From contig CM064864.1 of the NCBI GenBank assembly GCA_032719365.1, positions 1,726,317-1,790,316 of the forward strand: a stretch of 64,000 nt of DNA, read 5' to 3'. The stretch comes from Prinsepia uniflora (taxonomy: Eukaryota; Streptophyta; Magnoliopsida; Rosales; Rosaceae). Positions 33,490 through 45,982 of this stretch are shown one piece after another. Made by a program: the position numbers and the translations under genes. Each line of letters begins with the position of its first letter. Within the stretch, counting starts at the first letter, position 1. Below the pieces are notes generated by a model. It was given only the letters and a program-made list of their open reading frames with translations, was not told the origin of the DNA and did not search any database.

Positions 33490-36400
33490 CGGTTGCTCTT
33501 TTGTGTGCGCAGGTCGAGGGTGTGATGTCTCTTTGGGCTGCAATTCGTTATCAACCTGATAGATAGTTTTTGGGTTTGGATAGTGGATGGAGTGTGATTG
33601 GCCCGATACGCCGTGCATTTATATGATTCGACCCAAGTGGGGTTGATTGTGGTGAACTGGTATAGTGGGACCGTCGGTTCGGTCATGTGAGATTGGATTG
33701 TTGTGCTGCTAGGTGCAGCCAGGTTCGGGGAACCTCATGTGAGTAATGGTCTAAAATGTGAACCCTTGTGGTGGTTTCTAGTGTGAGGGATGTTGGTTCA
33801 TCGGAGTTGGCCGATGACCTAGTGGTGGAACCCACGTTGATGGGATGGTAGGATTGGATTTGACGTCTATTCGATGTCTAGACCGCGGGGTCGGTCAGGT
33901 TGTGAATTTTATATTACGGAAAGTGGTTGGGTTCGGGGGAACCATAGGGAGTGATTGTGGAACCCTAGTATTAAAAAGGTAAACCTTAATTGCGACTAGT
34001 GGATGAGAACTTGTGCTGCGACGAGCGGTTGAGGTCATGGATGACCATGTGGATGGCTCTGGTGAGTCTAGTCAGAACTATGGGATTCGATTTACGGATA
34101 CAGTTCTGAGATAAATTATGGAATCCCGTGTTGGATCGGCTATTAGTGTGAGGTATGGATGCGGATCTCGATAGCAATGACAGTTAGTCGGTAGTCATAT
34201 GGAGATGACTGGCTATCGAGGGTAATTAGTGTGGTTATAATACTTGGGGATCAGGGGACGTTCGGGGAACGTTCAATTTCCTGATGTGGATTGTCAGAAT
34301 AGTGGTACCCATAGTCGTGAGGTACGGGATCGTCGTTCGGTATGAACGGAGATCCAGGGTTGTCGTATTTGCACACGGTGTGCAGTATGGATGTTTGTGG
34401 GGTTGGTACTTTTGTGCTGATGCTAGTATGGATGCCTGTGTGCTGATACTAGTGTTGTTGATAGAGTGTTGGTGCTGGTACTAGCGCTGGTGCTAGTGTC
34501 GGTAATGGTGTTGACGATGAGCCACAAATTGGGGTGTGACTCCGTCATGATGAACATATGTTCGGTCTTTGAGATTCGGTAGTGGTTGAGGGATGGACTG
34601 GATGGGATCCAGTTAAGATTGGCTGTGTTGGGATAAGTCCCAATAGTGGTGAGATAACCAGTAAGGAGTGGATTAAAAAGGGTATAATTGAGACTTGAGT
34701 AATCTTGGGATGACGTCCCCTACGTCATGATAATTGGTGGATTTGGGGGAGTTGTTGGCAACTCCAAAATTTGTGCGATTTTATGTTTTTAAATATCCCT
34801 AAAATGTACATGGAAATGATTAAAACTGGAAAAGACGAGGAAAACCATTAGTGGTATAAAGGTAGGAATTTGTAATTGAGAACTTGGGAAACCGAGTGTC
34901 GAACCTGTAAAGGTCGGGATGTGCGAACGGAACAATAACGGATTGATTGTGGACACGGGGTTGTCCAAGTGAATTGAGGAGGTAGGAAGTCTAGTGGTTG
35001 GACTTGACGTCTTGTTGGGAGCATGTCTGTTTCCAACGTGGTTGGAACCTTAAATTCGAGAAGCGTTGTGATTGGGGAACGAGAGTGGTGTTCGTTCTTG
35101 GTGACTGGTATTCCGAAGTCATTGGGGTTGACTTCTTGCTTTCTGCCCTGGCAGACGTTGAGTGTAGTTACCAGTACGTTGAGCGTGTATTGGTTGGTGA
35201 GCCCGTGTGTGTTGTGAGGTCCTTAGGAGGAGCTACGTGTTCGAAATTAGGTAAACGAGATTTTTCATTTTCTGCTTGATGGCAGACGATGTTGGGGTAC
35301 ATGGCGTAGTGAGTGCAGTGAGTTTTGTTGCATCCACGTAGGATGAGTATTGGTGTCATTATTTTGGATCATCCTTGGTTTTCCTAGGTGGAATGACAAG
35401 GATCGATACGAACTTGGGTGTGTGAGTCGTAAATGACGAGATTGAACTCCTTTTCGAAGTGGAGCCCGTATGGTATCCCACTCGGGTGAGTAGGTTTCCA
35501 AGGTAGTTGAATTTTGTCAACCTTAGACGTGTGGAGGTTGGATTGGCTTCCCTATGAAGTCAATCAAGTGTATTGAACGGGTAACCGATAGGTTCGGTTT
35601 TAGTGTGTCTTGGTAAATGTGAATGAGATTTCGGGATTTGGAATCGAATTTCTGGGTGACGATTCAGGATTCGATTTTGGAACTTGAAAGTATATTTCCG
35701 GGTTTGGGTACGGAATGGTTATTCCAAATGCTAGCTTACGGAATAATGATTTCGGATTCGGATTTGGAAATGAGTTAAACTGTGATGTCTGGGCTTGGAT
35801 CCGGGATTTCTTACGAAATTGCGGATTTGGATTCGGAATTGGAACTAGATGTTGGGTGGAGTTTCGATTTGTCTCATGTTGGATTGGGCAAACGTACTCC
35901 ATTATTGGAACGCGTTCGGCTATGACCTAGGTGGTTGTAGTCTGGTTATTAGGTAGATGTGTGTGCTTCGTACATGGTTCGAGGTACAATACTTGTAGAC
36001 TTGTGATGTCTAGTTACGGTATACGGGATATACCCGAGGTGTGTTGGTGAACGTGTTGGTAGTCGGATTGGTTCCGATACCATGGGATTGGTTGTGGACC
36101 GGACATTACTATGCAATGGGTCATGGTAATTCCGATGTGTTTAATTACACACAGGTCGTGTGAAAATGTTGGTAAATGTATTTGTGAGTCGAGTACGTTG
36201 GTGGCTTGTGTGGCCACGAGTGAGTCTAGTGTCAGTTTTCGACTGACAACAACAGTGTGGTGACAGTTTGTCAGGATATGTCAACATAGATTGTTGAGTG
36301 GGGTCAGCTGACTCCTAGTGGGAGTGGGAAAGGAACCGTCGAGTTTTTGCGTCAACGAGAGGGTTGATTTGACAAGTGGTGTCAAATTCGAAACAAGTAG

Positions 36401-36582
36401 TTTCAGTCATTCGACGGGGTCGAATGTAGTCGTTGTGTTTTGAGTACTAGTGGTACGGTTGGGTGTAGACAAGTTTTGTCTAAGTAGTTGGTGTACGGGT
36501 GTACACGTGTTGCGTGGTCGATTCCACTTTCCGCGGGTGTTTGTGGAATCAGGATAGTCGAGTTTCGAGAGCGAAACTTATT

Positions 36583-36651
36583 AAGGAGGGAAGTACGTTG
36601 AGATTAGATCGGTTGGAATTTCGAGGACGAAATTTATTAAGGAGGGAAGAT
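36583..36651 (+). promoter_or_regulatory. Polypurine tract, present in two tandem copies
   Basis: 'TTATTAAGGAGGGAAG' occurs at about 36579-36593 and again at 36635-36649, each preceded by a pseudo-palindrome (TTTCGAGAGCGAAA and TTTCGAGGACGAAA). Only the second abuts the 3' LTR at 36652 and should prime plus-strand synthesis. Confidence 0.85.
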
Positions 36652-39600
36652 TGTAACGACCCGTCCCGAATTCCGGGATTAGTTTAGTGACTAATCTTGA
36701 TTAGCAAGGTTGAACGGTGGTTAGTAGGGCGGAATCGGACAAAATGTGCAAAATGACCGTTTTGCCCCTGGTCGTGGGCAAAATGTTGACTTTTTGTTCG
36801 GGCGGTCAAATGGACTTTGACCGATGACCGTGACGTAGTTCGGGACGTCACGAGTTCATAGACAGACGGCGCGTTCAATTCCGACATTCGTAGAGAAAGT
36901 TATGGTGTTCGGAAGTTGAGGGGTATTTTGGTAATTTGGCTTATTAGGGGCCAAATGTTGACTTTTTGATCGGGAGGTCTGATGGGCGAGGGCCAAGGAC
37001 CGTTACGTAGGTATCGTCGATACGAATTCAACGACAGGCGGCATGCCGAAATCGGAGATCCGACGACGACGTTATGGTCAAGGAAACGAACTAACGAACC
37101 GAGGCCGGGATTAAAATAATAATATAATATTGAATAGTGACCGTTGACTCAGTACACCTGGATGAGTGACAAGTGTCACTCATCCCTTGAAACCAGAATC
37201 CTTGTCTTAGGGGAAACATCATTATGATGTTTTATTATTAATTAAATTAATTAATATTTATTTTCTCCATTAATCTCCTTTGTTCTTCAAACCGTGCAAA
37301 ATGGGGGAATCAACTTGGAGAGAGTTTGCTGCCTTCTCTAACTGGGTTTGAGGGCAAAATTGAGTGCTTGTTGAGACTAACTCAACTGGGTAAACACGGG
37401 AGATTGAGGAAGGCTGAGGAACTGAAATTCGAAGATTTGGATTTTGGGGGGGGGGAGAGTTCGGATTTTAAACTTGAGGCCGTGAGGATCGAAATTGAGC
37501 TCACATTCAGCTTTCTGGGATCAACACGAATCGATCTGCAACAAGAACGAAGGTAATTGGGGTCGAATTGAGGAAGAACAGAAGGATGGAGGTCTCTGAA
37601 ATTTCGAAGCTGAGTCGTGGAATTGGAGGCTTCGTTGGATGCAATTGAGGTGGGGAAACTACTTCTCATGATCCCACGATGCTTCTGGGTTCATCAATTG
37701 AAGGAAACTGATCGAGATCGATGGACCTCCATTGATGAACAGTGACGGTGCTCGAGTTTGTGTCGTGACGATTGAACACTGGATTGAAGCAATTGGGTTG
37801 GGGGAAATGATCTACGGAGTCCATGGAAGCTTCTGGTTGAATCAATTTCAGGATATCGATCGAAATGGATGGGGTTCGAAGGATGAACAACGGACGGGTG
37901 TTCTTGGTGTTCATCATCGAATCGTGGAGTTGTAGGTACGGTCTTGTGTAATCAATGTTACAGAACTTAAATTAAACTTAAAACGAAGCTAATGGAATGA
38001 TCAATTGTTGTATTTAAGGCTGAATTGACAGTTTTGGAACCGGGTCGTATCGCGGGCACACTGGACCCGTTTACCAGACATACGGGTTAGATGGTGACAC
38101 TGTAGCAGGCGCGTGAGTTTCACGCGCAGCCACTCACGGCGGCGCGTGGCGGCGCGTGGACACGAATCTCGAGGTGAGGTCAACATGACTTCTGTCCCAT
38201 TTAATGTAACGGACATTTTGGAATTGGTTTCGGGTCGATCGGACACCGTCTCGATAGTGTTCGGGATGTCCGAAGGTTTTAAATTAAGTTTAAAAATAAG
38301 TAACAATTCGGAAAAATTACGGGACTTTGATAGGATGTTAATGATGAGGTTAGTAACCCTCTAATGTAATTTGGACAGGATTGGGAGTCCCGGTGATAGT
38401 GGTGTGGCCCGGGAGGGCCGGTGGCACGCGTATCGAGGCACACGGTTAAAACGGTCTGTGAGTGGACTTTGGTTTTATAAATCCTATGCATGCTTAAATG
38501 TGTTATATGGTTTATATACATGATTTCTATGATGGTATTTGTGAGCATTGATTTTGGATATGTTGCACGTATTTCGAGGTGTTTTCCGTATTTCACGTAT
38601 ATCGGGATTAACGGTTTATTTGCGGTTTTGTGTGCTTGTGGTTAAATAAATAATATGATGAAATGGTTTTGAAATTGGAAATATGAACTCGGGCTTGAGG
38701 CCCACTTGTTTTGGAAATTTCGGACTAGGAGTCCATTTGAGAATCGGGCCGGGGGCCCAGTTGGTTAATGAAATCGGGCCAGGGGCCCAGTTGGTATGAA
38801 ATCGGGCTGAGACCCATTTGAGTTATATTATCGGGCCAGGGGCCCAGTTGATTTGTGAATTCGGGCCGTGGGCCCAGTGGGTTTATAAGTCGGGCTGCGG
38901 GCCCAGTTGGTTTACAAATCGGGCCGTGGGCCCAGTGGTTTATAAAATCGGGCATGAGGCCCAGTTGGATAATAAATGTGATTTCGGGTCAGGGACCCTA
39001 TATTTTATAATGGTGATTTTGGGTCAAGGACCCTAAATGGAATTATGTGGTTTTATGGAAATTTCGGGCAGGGCCCAATGTTAATAATGTGATAAAAGGA
39101 TTTAATAAAACTGTTTTCCATATACCATCTGGATACAAGGATATATGATGGTCTCCTCCAGATGTCTGGGACACTGGGGAAGTCACGGTGCATTGCCTGC
39201 GAGGGGTCATTATACGGAGCAGCCGGACCGTATGATGACTCAGGAGCAGGATTGCTATGATTGACGTCAGGGACGTCAGACATCAGGGATGTCAGATATA
39301 TGGACCCGGAGAGACCCCGGGCAGCACGCGTAGCTTATGAAACCGTGAGATATGACGTCAGGGACGTCTAGCGTCTGGGACGCTAAGCATCTGGGATGCT
39401 GGTGATGGTAATGGTAAAATATGGTTTAATGAATAAAATGGCTTATTGGTTGGATATGTGTTATGTGGTAAAAATGGATTATTGGTTATGAAATGGTATG
39501 TCGGGTCAGGGACCCTAAATGGTTTCGGATTTTAAATTGATGTTCAATTATGGTAGTGGGTGGTGACCCACATGGTTTTAATATGTATGGTGGTGGTATT

Positions 39601-39991
39601 CCACGGTTTTGGGCTGAGTTCCCACACTTGGTTTTTGGTTAACGGTTTTTGGGCTAAGGCCCTAAGGGCTCGGTTGAGCAAACGTTTTGGTTACTGGTTT
39701 TGGTGGCATGCATACGTTTTTATTGGAGGGCATAAATGTCTTATAAATGTATTTGGTAAATTTATTGGTTTTTGTCCACTCACAGCTTTTGGTTTTAATG
39801 CCCTTCAGGTTGACTACGGATGCGATTGCAGCAGAGACTGGGACATTGCACACCTCCTCCATCGATCCTTGCGCACTCTGGATGCCCCGTTGGGCAGTAG
39901 CTCTTGGTTATCCCTTGTCTGACACCCCTTGTTGGACGGGAGCAGGGCACATTCCACGGTAATCCCGGGGGGATTGGGATGGGTCCTGTCA
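36652..39991 (+). repeat. 3' LTR of the LARD-like element (family B)
   Basis: It is 3340 bp, nearly identical to the 5' LTR with an offset of 6517, then 6518 after the G-run near 37450. It carries the same hairpin array (about 38691-39662), G+C-rich hairpin (38109-38127) and long palindrome (37160-37185). Confidence 0.95.
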
Positions 39992-40486
39992 CAGAAAGAC
40001 CAAATTACCCTTCTTTTTAGCTTATATTTACGTTTTAACCAAAACTTCCTAGACCCGTAACTCTCGCCTCGTAAGTCCGATGAATACGTGCCGCCTGTCA
40101 TCGAACTCAGGACGACGGAATCTATCTAACCATCCTAGGTCAACCTACCAAAACTCAATTATTCAAAAAGTCAACTTTTCCCCCTATTTTTCCAAAATTA
40201 CGGTTATGCCCTCAACCTTCCGAACCTCACAACTTCCTCCTCGGATGTCGGAATCGCGCGTGCCACCTGCCTAAGGATTCGTAACGTCTTCAACTACGTC
40301 CTGGTCACTGGTCAACTCCCATTTGACCACCCGAAATAAAAGTCAACATTTCTGCCCAACCCAGGGGCAAAATCGTCATTCTAAGTTCCCGGACCCCTCG
40401 GGACCACCTAACCCTTGATTAACCTTACTAATCACACCTTAATCACTATCTTAATCCCGGCTCTCGGGACGGGTTGTTACAAAAAC

Positions 40487-40694
40487 CCAGTGATGAAAAT
40501 TTCGGTGCTATCGCTGATATATCGGAAATTTTGACCACCGGCACCTAAGAAGGAGGGGAAGAAAAATCTTCTCCCAAAATCGAAGTTTTCGGCCAATATC
40601 GACGAATATCGGCGATAATCACCGATATTGGCCGAAATCTTCAATTTTGGACTGAAATCCTCAACCCATTGAACAATTGATCGAGAGAGAGGGA

Positions 40695-40766
<72 letters not shown>

Positions 40767-42139
40767 TGGTTGCTTCAACCTTGTCGCCATCCTTAGGGGT
40801 ATCGTATCCCAACCGTCTCCTTTCTTAAGGAGGTTTTTCTTCAAGCCTTGCTGACCGATCTCCTTCTCCAAAATCGAGCCCCCAAAAAAACCCAAGACCA
40901 GAAAATCCATTTGCCTCCGAAAGTCCATGAAAAGCTCATCCATTTAGCGATGATAGGTTGGTTGAAGTGGAGGTGGCGACGACTGACGTTATCGTCGTCA
41001 CCATACGATATCGTCGTCACCATCGTAGAGTACAACAAGAAGATGAAGAGGCAGAGAGACCAAGAGAAGGGTGAGAGTTCGTGTGACTTTTTCACCGATT
41101 ATTATGATCTGATAGGGGGCTTGGATAATAGTGGGAAGGGGAGAAGTTAATGTTGTCTGTTTCTTATTTATTTCTTGTACAATTCATTTTTTATTTGTTG
41201 TTTTTTTTTTACTTTTCTTCTTCGGCTTCTTTTTTTCTCCCTCATATTTTTTTCTTTTTCTTTCTTCAGCTTCTTTCTTTATTTGTTGTTTTTTTTTTAC
41301 TTAACTCGGATCGCAAAATATGCCGAAAAGTCACCCGGGCCATTTTGAATTCATAATAATAGTGGGTTGGATTTTTTGTTTTGTTTTGATCTAATAGTGG
41401 GTTTGGATAACCACCAACAAATGATGAGTGGGTTTTTAGATATTATAATAATTATTATGGCTATAGATTTAAAAGGGTTTAGACTTTAGAAATTTATAAT
41501 AAAATATAATAATTAGGCTTTTTAGTCCATGTCACTTGAATTGAAACAAATTATGTTGAACTAAAGAAAAATAGAAAATTATATGTTGAATTGAAGAAAA
41601 TTATATGAATGATTAATTTGAATATTAGTAGATTTTAGAAAAATATGAGATGAGAATACGATTATTAAGAATTCGTTTTACGTCTAATTTTCACTAATTA
41701 ATGTCCAATTTTCTAAATTATTATGTAAATACAAACTTCCCGATTTTCTAAATTATTATGTAAATATAAATTCCATTATTATGCTTATTTTTATGTTTTA
41801 ACTATATTAACATTCAATCATAGTAATTCACTTCAATTTATGTTTATATTTAAAATTTTATATTATTAGTCATCGGGAGAACCATATTGTATCGTATTAT
41901 TCATCATATATTTATTATAGCAAAGTTATTTTATCATTTTTATTAGTCAAATATAATCATTATTGGGTACTTAAGTTTACCCCAAAATTTCATTCCAAAT
42001 TTCCAAATTTTAGACCAAATTTTCGTCATTTTTATTGACCGTAAACGATATCGATATCGATATCGATATTTGGCGCGAGATATCCATAAATTTTACTAAC
42101 GATACATCCGTCGATATCGATATTTTCATCTTTGAAAAA
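40487..42139. mobile_element. Possible DNA transposon with TATCG-rich ends
   Basis: The left end has 'GTGATGAAAATTTCGG' followed by repeated TATCG and CGATA words (to about 40640). The right end, read in reverse complement, has 'GATGAAAATATCGATATCGAC', then more TATCG words (42044-42139). This gives imperfect inverted ends of about 35 bp. The middle holds a GA microsatellite (about 40694-40761), a T-rich stretch and AT-rich sequence. One 100-codon frame at 40848-41150 (+) has no recognisable domain. A duplicated target is uncertain, so the class is open. Confidence 0.45.
40694..40761. repeat. (GA)n microsatellite
   Basis: About 30 GA units run almost uninterrupted after a GAGAGGGAGAGG start. 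Long translated Ser/Leu runs on the reverse strand are an artefact of this repeat. Confidence 0.95.
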
Positions 42140-42625
42140 ACCATAATAAAATTGTTCAAACTAAAGCTTTTCGAGGATGAGTAAAAACAAACAAACAGAT
42201 GAATAAAATAAAACAAAAACTTTGAGCAAACTTCAGACTCCACGAGTGAAGATTTTCCATATAGGTTATTCACAGAAATATGATAGAGTAGGGGAAAGCT
42301 CCAGAGATAGAGACTCCACTAAATTAAAAATCAGCCATTCAAAAGTTGTGGGATAAAACACTATGGACACAATCAGTAGACTAGAAACTTTTGTATGCGC
42401 CCGGCCGGATCATGATCATCGCATACAACGCATCAAAGAAAGATGCGCCGGGCATACAAATAATCTCAATGCAGAACCAGCCTGCCAATAGCAATTTGTT
42501 GAATGAAAGGGTAAAAAGAATACACAAAGAAAAGGGTCACATCTCTACTGTGACTGGCTTCTATATAGTTTGCCGCATGCCTATAAGTTTTCGGTTTTCT
42601 GCTCTACAAGGGTATCACTTCATCT
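42140..42625. other. 3' flank of the SWAP70-like gene
   Basis: No gene is seen. It probably contains the 3' UTR of the reverse-strand gene that ends at 42626. Confidence 0.5.
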
Positions 42626-45600
42626 TCAAGGCTGTTGGAAAGAGTTCACGCCTTGATCCTGATTGTTACCAACTGGTTGGCTAACAACCGGAATGTCCAA
42701 GCTACTTGCTTCTGACTCGGGCGCAATTTCTCTAACATCAGCTATTCTAGACTCTTGAGCTTGAATATCACTCCATTCACCATCTCCAACTGGCCGGAGG
42801 TTGACCTGATTATCCCTGGCCATGTGAACTACACTCTCCCCCGGTACTGGGACTGCTCTAGAAACACTTAGGCATGCTTTATCAACATTTTCTTCCGACA
42901 AATCCACGTGTTTAGTCAGGGTTGTGTTGCCGTCTGAGCAAGACTCGGACTTCTCCTCAAACATTTGCTTCGTATCAATGTGATGTCTGTGTACATAAAG
43001 AAAAGGGTTAACTAAATTAATACACTTTCGGTACTTTAAAGAACAGACAAGATCAGAAGCTATACCTTTGAAGTTGTGCTTGCAACTTATTGACATAGAC
43101 CAGAAGCTCTTGCTTGTCGTCGAGTGCAGCTGTTTCTTTCTGCACAGCCTCTTTAATTCTAGTTTCGGCGTCTGCCTCTGCAACCCTAACCTTCTCCTCT
43201 GCTCTCAAAACAGCTGCTTCTAATATCACAACGCGCTCTCTAGCTTTTGCCAGCTCGGAACGCCACATGTGTGCCTCCTGAAGAGCAGAATCTCTCTGCC
43301 TAATCAATTGTTCTCTTTCTTTGCTTAAGACCCTAACCTTTTCTTCAGAACCTTTTATCTGCAAATATAAACAAATGTAAACAATTACAAAGTGTCCCAG
43401 AACAAAACTCAGTTTTTACTTTTACCAGACTAATTATTTATATGTAACAAATTGGAGAGCCCATCACTACCTTTAAGATGGAAGATTCCAGCTGCTTCTG
43501 TGAATCTTTTTTCAAGCGCTCAATTTCTGCACAAACTATTCTCCTTTGTTCATCAATCGTATGAGCTGCAGAGGCTGCAGCCTCCGCAGCTTCGGCAGTC
43601 TCAGTTAACTTTTCTGCTATCTCTTTAATTGTTGAATCGCGTGCACGAAGGTCCCTAGCCAAATTTTGCAGTTCATCATCTTTGACCCGTAGCGTCTCCT
43701 ACAGAACACAGATACTTTCAGAAACAAATCCTCGGTGAATTAAATAAACACAAAGGCCATTTTCTTAGAATCGTATACCGGCCCTTTCCCAGTCTATACT
43801 GTAAAGTATATTTCAAATAAGTATAATGAATATAGGGAACTGTATTATTAATCAATATGGACTGAATTATTAATGAGAAAAGAAATAGATCACAATCGGA
43901 GTACCTTCATAATTGCAAAATCATCCATTGGGCCATCAGTTGGCTTATTGGTTATCACTCCCAAAGCATTTCTCAATGAAATATGCATTGCTGCTTCGAT
44001 TTCCTTAGAACTCTCCAAAGCAGCCGAATTGGCAGCAGCAACTACTGCTGCAACTGTTCCTAGTTTTGCAGAACCATTGCCACTCAAGGAATTCACAGCT
44101 TCCTTATGGGCCTTTAGAACCAACTGTGTTGCTCTGATTATCAGAAGACAAAATTAATAACGACCAAAGGAGACAAGATTAGATGTAACATTCAATAATG
44201 CGAACTTTATGGTTAATTTGGTCTTCATGGATACAAAGGGAAATAAGGTGGAGTTATAGTAACAATTACATGTGACTTAATTTCATGTATCACTATCACA
44301 ACGGAATTTGACTTTCTTGGTCTTGAGATTATCAAATGCGTCCCTTTCCAATTCATCCACAATGGATCACATCCTTCTATTTTCAAAGACAATAAAACAA
44401 GATTTACATCAATTGGTATGATGCTTGAATAATATCTTTGAGTGAAGCAAAATCGCATACTACGAGACTTTTTTCCTCCTGATGTCACATTTTAAGAGAA
44501 GTAACCTGTTACTATACATTGCGAAGATGAGGAATTCTTGCATAAGCCATTACATTTGATCCTCTAACATAAATTCCAACTTCACAATGGCCAACTATAA
44601 GCAGGGGTGAACTAAAATGAAACAGTGGGGCACAAAGATTACATCTTTCTCATTTGAACCAGCAGCATATCTCTGTCTTCTTAGAGGTTATAAAGTAATT
44701 ATAAGATGCACAGAAAGACTAAATCCCGAAATATATAATAGCGTCTAGATGATCGACTAAAGCATATTGTAAAGGGAAAGAACTTACTGTAATGTTGATA
44801 CCCAGGCTCTAGCTGCACCAGGAGTTTCTGCACAAAGGAAGTAGTCTTTTTTCTGTGGGGTCCCAATATCTAAAGAATATAGTTAAGAAGCATTCACATT
44901 CAAAAACCCCGATCCAGCTTACAAGAATTCAATGTTCAGAATTAACTCAACAGAACTAAAAGAAGCATGCAATTTACGATAGAACCTCATTATGATTTCT
45001 ACATTACCAAAACTACTACAGAAAATAAAAGTGGATACAGAAACAGCAGCCATCATACTTTTGCAACCCACTGAAAAAACAAACCGAAAAAAAGCCAGGT
45101 TAAAATTCCTTGAAACAAAAGCCTGCTCAAATGAATAATACACAAAACCAGCTATCATGAAACATCAATCTTACTGGAAGTTAACGGGCGATAGAGCAAT
45201 TGTGCTATTTGCATCAAAGACAATGGTTCCCTTGACAGCCGGCTCATTTCTCCTAATCCTAAATTATACCAAGGCAGAATGTTAGTCAATGCCTTTATAG
45301 GACTTAGGTTGAGGCAAGGAATATCAGTGAACAACTAACTTGTATTCCATTCTCCCTGTTGTCGGGTCTAAGATGACCCACCGCTCATTCCATTTCCTCA
45401 GCTGTTCAAGTAAAAAATACAAAAATAAGCCTAATTTCATAAAAAAAGGGCAGTTGGCCGAACCAACACAGTTACAATTTCCATTTAGAACTCTTTGTAA
45501 GTATGATCCAAATCAGTTCAAGTTTCGAAATTTTATCACATTAGCTTGAGCTTTTGCAATGTTATGTTATCGGATTCCGTAATTCGAATATAAGAGGTAA

Positions 45601-45982
45601 GAAAAAATGAAACCCAACAGAATTCAATGTTCAGATCGAACCCAACCAAAAACGGTAAACTTCAATCATATGAAGACTAACAATTACGAAACGAAAGTAA
45701 GAGAAAGAGAGTTGGAGGTTGGGATCGTACAGTCTCGGATCGCTTCAGAAGTGGACCCTGCAACAAGTTCCGACCCGAACCCGCTGCCAGCTGGCGCTTG
45801 ATCTTCTCCAAGCTATTCTCTGCGTCGGCAGCTCTCTGCTCAATCAAAAAATTCCACACCCACCCAGAGCAATCAATATCAAAACTTTTTCACTCACACA
45901 CCCAGACACACATGCACAGTCCGAAGATAAAGAAGTAAAGAACGAGAAATTGACTGACCGGAGAAGCTCCATTGGTGGCCAT
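42626..45982 (-). CDS. SWAP70: SWAP70-type PH-domain and coiled-coil protein
   Basis: Ten exons in gene order: 45982-45959, 45835-45731, 45401-45340, 45258-45175, 45070-45039, 44869-44788, 44133-43905, 43698-43471, 43358-43066, 42986-42626. Phases agree and give 499 aa. The pleckstrin-homology domain spans about residues 30-130 (LLQGPLLKRSETLRKWNERWVILDP...KDYFLCAETPGAARAWVSTLQ). A conserved alanine-rich helical segment follows (KLGTVAAVVAAANSAALESSKEIEAAM), then a long charged coiled coil from about residue 200 to 380 (LRVKDDELQNLARDLR...LLVYVNKLQAQLQ), and an acidic, probably disordered tail. This matches the plant SWAP70 homologue (a phosphoinositide-binding, Rac/ROP-linked protein implicated in immunity); function is inferred. 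The first exon has only 24 coding bases. It is divergently placed from APC5. Confidence 0.92.

Larger units (their letters stand above)
33474..36651 (+). other. Non-coding internal region of the LARD-like element
   Basis: It opens with the tRNA-Met primer site and closes with the polypurine tract. It has a fairly even base composition and many short frames but none with a recognisable domain. A stretch at about 35690-35785 resembles LTR A at about 17567-17660 ('TTTCCGG[GA]TTTGGGT', 'GATTTCGGATTCGG'). Confidence 0.85.
30135..39991 (+). mobile_element. Full-length LTR retrotransposon lacking gag-pol (LARD-like), 9857 bp
   Basis: The 5' LTR is 30135-33473 (3339 bp), the internal region 33474-36651, and the 3' LTR 36652-39991 (3340 bp). 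CAGAA flanks both ends (30130-30134 and 39992-39996). A primer-binding site (TGGTATCAGAGC, complementary to initiator-Met tRNA) lies at 33478-33489, and a purine tract (AAGGAGGGAAGA) ends at 36650. I see only four substitutions and one G-run length change between the LTRs. The 3.2-kb internal region holds no reading frame above about 113 codons and no recognisable gag, protease, RT, RNase H or integrase. Long LTRs around a non-coding centre define LARD elements, which depend on proteins from other elements. The tract context (TTTCGAGGACGAAATTTATT before the purines) resembles Ty3/gypsy Tekay-type elements, so a gypsy partner is likely (inference). Confidence 0.95.
27588..40481 (-). mobile_element. 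Solo LTR of family 'A' (3032 bp net), reverse strand, split by the LARD-like element
   Basis: It begins TGTCAGGACCCACCCCGG at 27588 and ends CGGGTTGTTACA at 40481, the reverse complement of the LTR at 15400-18465. It is flanked by AAAAC at 27583-27587 and 40482-40486. The sequence breaks at 30134 and resumes at 39997; removing the inserted element and one copy of its CAGAA duplication leaves 2547 + 485 bp. It keeps the seven-unit hairpin array (28150-28343) and the G+C-rich hairpin (29081-29098). Differences from the first copy are spread throughout, so the insertion is old compared with the element inside it. No internal domain is present. Confidence 0.93.

Noticed and set aside
33474..36651. 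Degenerate gag-pol in the LARD internal region
   Set aside because: I looked for RT, integrase and protease motifs and saw none. A profile search would be decisive, so non-coding status is provisional.
40477..40943. Reverse-strand frames with long Ser-Leu runs
   Set aside because: They are produced by the GA microsatellite.
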